Shown here: positions 42,700 to 51,870 of the stretch, piece after piece
How the letters are laid out: each line of letters opens with the position of its first letter
How positions within the stretch are numbered: the stretch's first letter is position 1
Origin: Petunia secreta
Taxonomy: Eukaryota; Streptophyta; Magnoliopsida; Solanales; Solanaceae
NCBI GenBank assembly: GCA_029990175.1
Contig: JARKIP010000053.1
Coordinates: forward strand, 14,774,001 to 14,838,000
Reading direction: 5' to 3'
DNA: 64,000 nucleotides
Program-made: the position numbers and the translations under genes
Notes under the pieces: generated by a model
What the model was told of the DNA's origin: nothing
Database searches by the model: none
Seen by the model: only the letters and a program-made list of their open reading frames with translations

Positions 42700-43508
42700 T
42701 GTATTGTCCTAAATTGGATTAGAAAAATCAATCGAATTTGTAAGGGGTTTACAAAGAATATATTGTATCAAAGTTGCTATAAGGATAGTAAATCAGTGAA
42801 AATAATTGGACAACAAGAACGAAAATATGATTCCAATAAAAACTGTTATGAGGTTACAATTTGACATAGTTTATGTAAGTATTTCTAAATGAATTTACAA
42901 TATAAGTAAAGTTCTATTTATGGATCACTAGGCTGACGATGATTAAAGCCTCAATCCCATGTTTAGATCGTGGCTCGCCCACTATTCTCATTGAATGATG
43001 GATTAATGGGAAAGAGTATTGGGGCTGATCTTTTGCTGAATTGTAACCGTTCTCCGAGGCATGAATTGCTCGCCTCAGGGAAGTGAACTCTTGTCTAGCC
43101 GAGGTAACTCTGTCTCGAGGTCTGAGTTGAACCTTGTCCTCAGAGATTCGCTCCGAGGATTAAGCTGCCTGCTTCGCGAGCATCTTACGAATCTTCATAA
43201 ATAACATGCCTCGAGCCATACATCCGATGTGCCACGTATGCAACTGCTATTTCACCCAATACACAAACGATGTATTATAAGCCTTTGCAAAATTCTAGAA
43301 GAACTGCGAACTTCAGAAATATTTATAAATTTAAGTATAAATAAATACTGCATTTTGAAGTAAACAATTTTGAATTTTATAGAAAAATACTTGGGTTTGA
43401 GAATTACGGTACTTTCCTTATATTCAACAATTTTTACTTTAAAATTCAGTTTTTTTTTTTTTTTTAATATTTTGAAATGAAATCTAGATAAAATACTGAG
43501 TATCAACA
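42700..43508 (-). mobile_element. 5' LTR of gypsy element A (about 809 bp)
   Basis: On the minus strand it runs from TGTTGATACTC (43508) to GGACAATACA (42700). The inner end is set by the primer site; the outer end by the TGTTGATAC start, and is less certain. The following GTTAT (43509-43513) would be the target copy, whose partner is outside the window. A T run lies at 43451-43465. Confidence 0.65.
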
Positions 43509-43965
43509 GTTATATTTATTCACCGTACTGGCTAAGTGGGTAAATGTTTCGTTTTAATAACTCATTGTGTTGGGTGAGTGTTGAGTTGGATGCTTGCTAA
43601 GTCAATCTTACCTGGGAGGTTTCGGGAGCTTGTGGCGTTACGGTATTAAAATTAATGTATATTCCAAAAGAAAAAAAAAAACGAACAAACAGACAAACAA
43701 AAACAAAAAGTTGGTCCCAAAATATTAAAAGTATATACAGAAAAGATTTTTTTTCAATTTTTAGAAAAAATACGTTTAAAAAGTATTACCACTTCAGTTA
43801 GAAGTATTTTTTCTGTATTCAATAAACAAATTATGTTGATTCAATATTTTCAAAAAGTGTTTTCCATAAGTAGATGTGTCTTTACAAAGAATGGATACAC
43901 CAATATAAAATGTTGTCCTATTTTCCTTTATCTAGATCCAATTGTCAATTATTAGATTCGACTAG

Positions 43966-43980
43966 TTGTTGTTGTTGTTG

Positions 43981-44022
<42 letters not shown>
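43966..44022 (+). repeat. (TTG)n(TTA)n microsatellite
   Basis: A TTG run passing directly into an ATT run. Confidence 0.9.
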
Positions 44023-44024
<2 letters not shown>

Positions 44025-44284
44025 TGTTAGACTATTGACTTCAAATTCAACATAAGAGCTCTCATTTAAGGAGGGTATAGTATAAACCAGAGGCAATTGC
44101 ACCTTATCAACCATAAGGACAATAAATTTTGAATCACTCTTTTAAAATAAAAGTATATGACTTGAAAAGCATAAACAACTCAACGAAATAAGCCGAGCTT
44201 TTGGAAGTACACTCCACTGATCCTAGTTTCGGTTTCTTCGGAAGATGTAATGCCACCTTAGCATTTATAATATTATCAGTATTA

Positions 44285-44285
44285 C

Positions 44286-44316
<31 letters not shown>

Positions 44317-44340
44317 GTTTCTTCTTAAAGTATCACTTAA

Positions 44341-44378
<38 letters not shown>
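44285..44378 (+). repeat. two long A runs
   Basis: Runs of about 29 and 38 A residues separated by about 28 bases. Each could be the tail of an old retroposon, but I find no body attached. Confidence 0.85.
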
Positions 44379-44379
<1 letters not shown>

Positions 44380-44547
44380 AATTCAAACCCCAACAGCTGA
44401 ACTTTGAAGCTCCTTTGACCCTCCATTTCCGTTTGAACTTTAAAGTATCACTTTAACTCTTTAATTAATGAGTACTATATACTTATTATAAGCTAACATT
44501 TTTCGTACACATGCATTATTGTATTATTTTCATTTTTCGTACACATT

Positions 44548-44548
<1 letters not shown>

Positions 44549-44611
<63 letters not shown>
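44549..44611 (+). repeat. (ATT)n microsatellite
   Basis: Perfect trinucleotide run following two copies of TTTTCGTACACAT. Confidence 0.9.
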
Positions 44612-44612
<1 letters not shown>

Positions 44613-45790
44613 TTTACTCAATCATATAATATGAAAGGAATAAAGTCCGCTCGCCTTCCTAATAAACAGACAATAATTGCTTAATCTACTCCATATGATT
44701 GCTTGCAGCAAAGAGAAGCTTTGCAGAAGTGTTTTATAATTTTCGACACTAATTAAAAAATGTAACCTCTCTAACCTTGATACTCCTACGATATTACTCT
44801 GAGTACACATCTCATTATTAAACTCGATTATGAAGTCATTTTGATATCGTACCAGAGTAAACCACAGTTGTGGTCCTAGAAGTTATGAAATAAAGATTTG
44901 ATTATTAGTATTAATTACTTTAGCATGCATGATCTTAGATCTCATTCTAAAAGCAAAAGTAGCTAGATAAAACAAATAAAAAGAAGATATGCGTTGGAAT
45001 TACATGTATTTATGCACGTTGGTTAAGGTTACTGCGTGGTGAATGGTGATTTTTGTTTTGTCCTCTTTCTGGTGCCTTAATTAGGAGTATTTCTTTTGAT
45101 TCTATTTTTTATTTATTAATTATGAAATAAATCAAATTATTTGAACAAAAAGGCAAGAAACACCTGCATATAAGAAATATATTAAAAAGTATAAACCTCA
45201 CAAAAGAACACGATTTTCTATAAACAACACAAAATCTTTATGCTGATCAAAATCTTGGGGTACACCAAAATAAAAAGTATTGGTTTGAATTTTGTTTTGA
45301 TTTTTTCAAATATACACAGTTCTTCTCTGTTGATTCGCTTAAGATGCTCTTCATTTGTAATCGTACAAGTCGCGAGTAATTACAGCATACACTACGCCAC
45401 TACTTATAATTTTTACAACCACCATGCACCTTATAAGTTGCACACTGTAACAAGTAAATACACGGAAAAAAAAAATCAAGACATGAAAATATTGTAAAAA
45501 GTGTAGTATTTGATTTCAATATATGAGCAGTATAATTTCTATAATTTCTTTAATTCGCCTTTATATAAATTTTAAGCAGTAATCCAAACACCTTTGAGTT
45601 TGATCTTGAATCTTCCTCTTGGTATTTCAATCCTTAGAACATGTAAGTAATTATATAATTCCTTGCAACTTTTAAAAAAATTGTACCGTTTAATCCGCGA
45701 GACCATTGTTGCTTGTTATGAATGCCCCCTCAAGTGAATTATAAAGCCCTATTTATTGTGGCGGGATGGAGGAATTGTGATGAGGATAAA

Positions 45791-45862
45791 CTCTTTTGCT
45801 TGGATTGAATTGGTTCACTTGCATCACTCTTTTGCTTGGATTGAATTAGTTCACTTGTATCA
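45791..45862 (+). repeat. 36-bp tandem duplication
   Basis: CTCTTTTGCTTGGATTGAAT plus a 16-base remainder occurs twice head to tail, with two differences. It lies about 0.2 kb before the endogenous virus. Confidence 0.85.
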
Positions 45863-46072
45863 CTTGACCGATTAGATTTAAATAGTAATAAGGTTGTATT
45901 TGATTGGCCAGAACATGTCAACTTTATACGTGATGCATTTTCATTGGTCATTTAGATTTGACTTGGCGCACAACGTCACTTGTCATGTGGCACAAGTTTG
46001 GGCCTTTAGGATAAGATAACATTCATGATGTCTGGGCTAATGAAGTAGGCTCATCATTTGGAGTCCAATTAA

Positions 46073-46708
46073 ATGGATTGTCCCAATAATTTTACACTTT
46101 TTCTTAAATCCATGTATATTGGACCTAAATTAACTTCATTTAGACTTTATAAAGATACATTTCTTTGTAGAGTCATGGAGTTACCAGAGTGTAATAGCAC
46201 TCATTGGAAATCTAAATTTATAGATGGACTTCCTAACCTCTTTGCAGAAAGAGTTAAAAAAGTTCTTAGGCAAGGAGGAATCAATATTAATTATGATGAC
46301 CATACTTATGGAAGTTTGGTTGGAATATGTATCCAAGAAGGGTTGGCGTTATGTAATGAAATCAAGCTTAATCAGGAGCTTAAACGCCATCGTCTTAATG
46401 AAAGACAACAGTTGGGTGAATTTTGTGGTCAATTCGGCATGGATGATCCACGAACCCGAACCAAATCAAAGTCTCATAAGCTTCATAGAAGCAAGACTGG
46501 TAAGAAACATGATTACCAGGAATGGAGACAAAGATATTCGGAGAGACGCACAGAAAAGCGTGCTAGAAGAAAAAAGACTTTTAAAGAGCGAAAGGATGAC
46601 ATTAAAGCCAAAGCCAAGAATCCACTAAATTGTTGGAAATGTGGAAGGTTTGGTCATCGATATAAAGACTGCAAGGTCAAAGAGAGAGAATCAAAGCTCT
46701 TAATATAG
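46073..46708 (+). pseudogene. coat protein C-terminal part of the endogenous pararetrovirus
   Basis: Starts at an ATG directly after a stop codon, but this is probably an internal position of the original coat protein. Blocks such as WKSKFIDGLPNLFAERVKK are typical of caulimovirid coat proteins. The C-terminal part is strongly basic (about residues 125-185) and ends with the zinc knuckle CWKCGRFGHRYKDC, which binds nucleic acid. The frame stops at 46706-46708. The next domain lies in another frame, and the switch is at or near the GA-rich run at about 46681-46690. So the coat protein-polymerase polyprotein appears to be broken by a small indel. The missing N terminus makes this a partial gene. 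Confidence 0.8.
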
Positions 46709-49302
46709 ATGAAGATCTGAAGGATTCTTTATTGAAGATCTTATTAAATTCTGAACCAGAAATATCGGATCCAGGTGAGGAAAATATCCCTACCAAGGAA
46801 GAACTAAATAAAGTCTTCCAGGATGAAAGTGATATTGTCACTAGTTCTGAGGATGAATGTGATCCTTGCAAGATTGGACAACCTTGTGATAATGAAGAAA
46901 ATGATGAATTTTATAATTTATTTTCTCAATTTAGTCTTAACACTTTGGATAATGATAATTTAATAGAATTATTGAAAATGGTACAGGACTCCAAAGTGAG
47001 ATCCAAACTTATCGATCAGATCAAAGGAAATTTCGAACAGAAGGAATCCGAAGGATTGGAAAAAGGTTTCTATGCTCCTATGGATAATACTCCATACACC
47101 ATGAAAGAAGTTAAAAGACTTCTAGAACAAAGAAAAATGAGTCATAGTGGTTCACCTACTACGTCTCAGGATTTGGAAAAAGAGGTTTATAACCTCAAAA
47201 AAGAGATTTATAATCTCAAGAAAGAAAATAAGATATTAGATCAAAGGATTTCTAGAATTGAAGGAAAAGGTAAAGAAAAGGATGAAACCACTACCCCTTC
47301 TAATTCTGAAAATCTTGATAATATTTTTAGCGATATGAATGAAGAGTTTTTAACTACACTAGAAGTATTTACTTCTCAAAATTTTTTTATAAAAATTACT
47401 CTTCTTATTGATTATAATTTCAAAAAAGAATTTATAGCTCTTGTTGATAGTGGAGCAGATTTAAATTGTGTTCAAGAAGGATTAATTCCTTCACGATATT
47501 TTCATAAGACTACTCATAGTTTAAGGTCTGCTAATGGTGAGAAAATGCAGATTGAGTACAAATTGCCAACAGCTTCTATATGCACAAATAAGGTATGTAT
47601 ACCTCAAAGCTTTGTTTTAATAAAAAATATGTCTAACCAAGTTATACTAGGAACACCCTTTTTACAAAAAATATTTCCTATTACTAGGATTGATAAAGAA
47701 GGGATAATAGGAACTTTTCAAGGAAAACCTATTATTTTTCAGTTTATAACTGAACCTATTACTAGAGTTTTAAACCAGTTGAAAGATATGCTAGCTAAGA
47801 AGAGTCAGCATATCAATTTTCTTAAACAAGAAATTTATACTTTAAATATAGATGAGATTTTAAAAAATCCTAAATTGAGAGAAAAAATTGATTTTATGAT
47901 AAATCAGTTTTCATTACAAATTTGTAGTGAACATCCAAATACTTTTTGGAATAGGAAAAAACATGTAGTTACACTTCCATATGAGGAAGAGTTTTCTGAA
48001 GCTAATAGCATCCCTACTAAGGCAAGACCTTGCCAGATGAATTCAGAATACTTGGAATTATGCAAAAAGGAAATAGATTCTTTATTGCATAAAGGTCTTA
48101 TACGATCATCGAAATCACCATGGTCCTGTACAGCGTTCTATGTTAATAAACATGCTGAACAGGAAAGAGGAGTTCCAAGGTTAGTAATAAACTATAAACC
48201 TTTGAATAAAGTTTTGAAATGGATCAGGTATCCAATTCCTAATAAAAAAGATTTATTAGATAGGCTTCATAATGCTATTATATTTTCTAAATTTGATTTA
48301 AAATCAGGGTACTGGCAGATTCAAATAGCTGAAACTGACAGGTACAAAACTGCTTTCAACGTTCCAATAGGACAATTTGAATGGAACGTTATGCCATTTG
48401 GTTTAAAAAATGCTCCTTCTGAATTTCAGAAAATTATGAATGACATATTCATCCCTTATAGTAATTTTATTATCGTTTATATTGACGATATTTTAGTATT
48501 TTCTAATACTATCGAAATGCATTTTAAGCATTTAGAATCATTTAAAAAAATTATTATACAAAATGGTTTGGTTATATCTAAACCTAAAATGTTTTTGTTT
48601 CAAACTAAAGTAAGATTTCTTGGCCATAATATTGAAAAGGGGAAAATTATTCTTATTAATAGAAGTATAGAATTTGCTTCTAAATTTCCAGATGTTATAA
48701 CTGACAAAACTCAATTACAGAGATTTCTTGGAAGTCTAAATTATATTGCTCCATTTTATAAAGATCTGGCTAAGGATACATCTATTTTATATGATAGATT
48801 GAAAAAGATTCCAAAGCCATGGACAGATGCTCATACTGAGATAGTCCGGAAAATCAAGGAAAGGGTAAAAAATCTCCCTTGTCTTACATTGGCTAATCCT
48901 ACATGGCAAAAAATTATAGAGACCGATGCATCAGACATTGGTTATGGAGGTATTTTAAAACAAAATGCTCTAGGAGAGAAAATTGAATATTTGATACAAT
49001 TCCATTCTGGTAAATGGAATAACAGTCAGAAAAACTATTCAACTGTAGCAAAAGAAATACTTGCTATAGTAAAATGTGTTTTAAAATTCCAAGGTGATTT
49101 ATACAATCAGAAGTTTCTTATAAAGACCGATTGCCAATCAGCTAAATTCATGTTTAATAAAGATTGTAAACATGATGTCTCTAAGCAAATGTTTGCTAGA
49201 TGGCAAGCGCTATTAGCTCCATTTGATTTTGAAATACATTATAAGAAAGGAGAAGATAATAGCCTTCCTGATTTTTTGACTAGAGAATATTTGGCTAGTT
49301 AA
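46709..49302 (+). CDS. protease, reverse transcriptase and RNase H of the endogenous pararetrovirus
   Basis: An uninterrupted frame of more than 850 codons; it has no proper ATG at its start because it was once part of a longer polyprotein. Order: acidic linker and coiled coil; aspartic protease with LVDSGADLNCV (about 47440-47475); reverse transcriptase with KFDLKSGYWQIQIAE and the catalytic YIDDILVFS (about 48480-48505); RNase H with IETDASDIGYGG (about 48918-48955) and the later KTDCQSAKFMF block. These enzymes copied the viral pregenomic RNA to DNA. All visible catalytic residues are present. The stop TAA (49300-49302) overlaps the next ATG by one base (TAATG). Confidence 0.9.
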
Positions 49303-49628
49303 TGATAATAATCATTATCTTAATGTGCAGGTTATTTAATATGTGTAGACGAGATAATATGCTTTATTATTGTCCATACTGCCAAAATCAACTCTTACCC
49401 AGGCAGATGTATGCTATATATTGGGATTTGCGTGCAACGCAGAGTAGATTGAAAAAATTGGTGTATGAAGCTGAAGATCTATTATCACGTGCCAAGTTCT
49501 TTAATAAAGAAGATGTAGATCATGTTATCAGCATTATATGCACAGCAAAAACTAGAATGAAAGATATTACAAAGGAAATTATAGGAATCCATAAAGTATT
49601 GGAAATTTATCCAATATATCTGGCCTGA
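49302..49628 (+). CDS. small ORF of the endogenous pararetrovirus, unknown function
   Basis: 108 codons whose ATG overlaps the stop of the polymerase frame (TAATG). This arrangement suits coupled termination and re-initiation, as known in caulimovirids. The product has a Cys-rich N-terminal part (CRRDNMLYYCPYCQNQ, a possible zinc-binding C-x2-C) and a helical C-terminal half. I do not recognise a family. Confidence 0.6.
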   Translation: MIIIIILMCRLFNMCRRDNMLYYCPYCQNQLLPRQMYAIYWDLRATQSRLKKLVYEAEDLLSRAKFFNKEDVDHVISIICTAKTRMKDITKEIIGIHKVLEIYPIYLA

Positions 49629-49635
49629 TGAATTT

Positions 49636-51099
49636 ATGATCTATTATATGCAGGTTATGCATCCGGCCCGAGGAAACCCAACCTCTAATAGAGGAAGGGG
49701 AAACAGAGGAAGAGGCACTGGTAGAGGTGCTGTAATAGCCCAAATGGGTAAGCAAAGGCTTATAGCCGAAGACTTAACAGGATCATCTTCGAAGAGTAAT
49801 ACAAGCAATGATACAATGTCATACCAACAGTATCAAGAATTCCTGAAATGGAAAAATTCTCAAGAGAAGCAAAAGGGAACTGAGGATAATATGCCTCCGT
49901 CATATTCTTCTATTATAATAGAAGATGATAACGAGACTATCCAGTCTTATATTAAGATAGATCACAAGGAAATAATATTATTCCTTGAAGATAGAGACCT
50001 CCAATGGAAAGATGAGCCATGGAAATTAATGGCAAGATATTTAAATAATGCGTCATACGCAGCCTGTACTTATAAGTACAGAGGTCATTATGAGATGATA
50101 CTTAACACCACTGAATCTTGCGAGATATCGCATTTTTACCCAGCTAATACCAAAAAAGTTTTTAACTTTTCCAAAATGGTAATCAAAAGAATTATATCCG
50201 CAGAAGAATGGGGTTTAAGTACCCTAACTGAAAGAAGTTATAATCATTCAGAGATGAAAACACCGGTAAAATATAATTACTGGGACTATGTGGATAGCTT
50301 TTATAAAGCATTGCTATATGAGAATGAGAACAAGAAACATTCTTGGTTCATAAAAATATGCTCAAATGTTTATAAACAGAGCAATATACCAAATTGGTTT
50401 TCACAGTGGTGGATCGTTTATGGTCCTACGGTAAAATTGCTACCAGAGCCATTGCTCAGTTTATATACTGAATGGGTGGATGTATCTCCCAAGATTCATG
50501 AATTACAGGGAAAGAACACTCTTATAGAGGGAAATTCTTATATGAATTTCTTTATTGAATATTCAATCCCATGGATTATGAAATGGAGCGTTGAAGTGGA
50601 TTATACCCCACATAACATTCCTGCCTTATATAGAACCTTTTATACGAGGTTTTGGAAAAAAATGATTCAAAGAACAGCTGATGGTAATCTACACTGTCAA
50701 GATACAATTGATTTAATAAAACAATCACTCGAGAAATATAAACAGATTGATCATCTGGAACAAGTTAATACACCAAGTCCTTATCAACACATTCTCCATA
50801 AGTTAAGGATGAAGAAGGGATTAATGACCAAAGAAGAAAAGTTAGCCTTCTACTTGGAAGAAGTCAAAAAAGATTTAATCAAAAATCTTGAGGTTGAAAT
50901 TCAGTCAGACACGTCAATGGCTTCTGCAAATAATACAGAAGATGAGGGCGAATATTGTCTACCAGGGGAATCCCAATCAATTACAGAAGATGAAGCAAAT
51001 GATTATATCACTAATATAATGACACAGGTGACTGAACAAGTGACTAAAGAAAGGGAATCTTCCAAGGCACAAAACGCTAAGGGAAAGGATAAACTCTGA
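49636..51099 (+). CDS. downstream ORF of the endogenous pararetrovirus (487 codons)
   Basis: Starts at ATG 49636, eight bases after the previous stop. The N terminus is Arg/Gly-rich (RGRGNRGRGTGRG), suggesting RNA binding. The middle is a folded region rich in Trp and Tyr (PNWFSQWWIVYGP, YSIPWIMKWSVEVDYTP), and the C terminus is acidic. By position it could correspond to the inclusion body/translation transactivator gene of solendoviruses or to the second ORF of florendoviruses; no motif settles this. The frame is intact, which is unusual for an old integrated copy. Confidence 0.65.
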   Translation: MIYYMQVMHPARGNPTSNRGRGNRGRGTGRGAVIAQMGKQRLIAEDLTGSSSKSNTSNDTMSYQQYQEFLKWKNSQEKQKGTEDNMPPSYSSIIIEDDNETIQSYIKIDHKEIILFLEDRDLQWKDEPWKLMARYLNNASYAACTYKYRGHYEMILNTTESCEISHFYPANTKKVFNFSKMVIKRIISAEEWGLSTLTERSYNHSEMKTPVKYNYWDYVDSFYKALLYENENKKHSWFIKICSNVYKQSNIPNWFSQWWIVYGPTVKLLPEPLLSLYTEWVDVSPKIHELQGKNTLIEGNSYMNFFIEYSIPWIMKWSVEVDYTPHNIPALYRTFYTRFWKKMIQRTADGNLHCQDTIDLIKQSLEKYKQIDHLEQVNTPSPYQHILHKLRMKKGLMTKEEKLAFYLEEVKKDLIKNLEVEIQSDTSMASANNTEDEGEYCLPGESQSITEDEANDYITNIMTQVTEQVTKERESSKAQNAKGKDKL

Positions 51100-51797
51100 C
51101 GAGGACATATTATTCAAGACCCCTCAGCTTTTATAAAGTTACCTTTAATAAAATTGCTTCAATAATGTTGCTCTCTCTTTAATAAAAGCAGCTTTGATAA
51201 AGTTGTATGGGCCATCTATCGGCCATTTTTCTTTCTTTAATTTTCAACCGGCCACTTGTAAAGTTTGGGCCTAATTGGTTGATTTATTTTGTCTATAAAT
51301 AGCTTAGGAGTTAGAACGGAGAAGGGCATCAGTTTACAACCCTCTCAAAATTGTAAATCTCTCCTATTGTAAAAACTTTCAAGCATATAAAATTCTCTTA
51401 ATTGCCTGAGCGCAAAACCAGGTATTTAACATTGTTCTTTTAATTTTGTTTCTTTTAATAAATTTAAGTTTTAATACTTGGCCTAATGATAGGCTAAATC
51501 ATTAAGTGTTGAGCTCTGTCACACTAGGCTACTAGGGTAAAATGATTCTAATAACAGATTATGATTAGAATCTCAGCAGGTGGTGGTGTTAAAGGTATGG
51601 TTTGATAGACAACCCAGGCGGAAGGTTGCATGCCAGAACCAAGGTTCTGTTGTTTGCCCGCTTAGCCAAGGATGGCGCTTAGGGCTGTTGTTGAACCTAA
51701 TTTTGGGATTCAGCCACTCCTTGCTAGGGTTGTGTCACCAGTAAAATTTTCCTGTTACCCCCATGCTGTTAAGATCCGTTATAATTTGGTATTTGGA

Positions 51798-51798
<1 letters not shown>
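51100..51798 (+). promoter_or_regulatory. putative pararetroviral promoter and leader
   Basis: Follows the last ORF, where the circular viral genome has its single promoter. TTTAATAAA words repeat at 51140-51180. A TATA-like CTATAAATAG lies at 51293-51302, with an AT-rich leader after it. I cannot mark a transcription start or a poly(A) site with confidence. The leader stops at the (TA)n tract before any primer binding site. Confidence 0.55.

Positions 51799-51868
<70 letters not shown>
51799..51868 (+). repeat. (TA)n dinucleotide tract
   Basis: About 34 TA units. Endogenous caulimovirids of plants are often found next to TA repeats, so this tract may mark the integration junction. Confidence 0.92.

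Positions 51869-51870
<2 letters not shown>

Larger units (their letters stand above)
43509..46072 (+). other. AT-rich intergenic DNA
   Basis: No gene seen in about 2.5 kb. Contains the microsatellites and A runs listed separately and a 36-bp tandem duplication. The last 100-300 bases may already belong to non-coding viral sequence, since AGTTTGGGCCT occurs at 45995-46005 and again in the viral promoter region at 51262-51272. Confidence 0.6.
46073..51798 (+). mobile_element. endogenous pararetrovirus (Caulimoviridae), 5'-truncated
   Basis: In order: C-terminal half of a coat protein with its zinc knuckle; protease, reverse transcriptase and RNase H; a 108-codon ORF; a 487-codon ORF; and a promoter and leader region. 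No LTRs and no integrase, as expected for a caulimovirid integrated by host repair. The movement protein and the N-terminal part of the coat protein are missing on the left, and I do not find the TGGTATCAGAGC primer site on the right. The right end runs into a (TA)n tract. Gene order fits a Solendovirus or Florendovirus-like lineage; I cannot choose from sequence reading alone. Confidence 0.85.

Noticed and set aside
44201..44407. ORF with poly-Lys runs
   Set aside because: Translation of two A runs; no conserved features.
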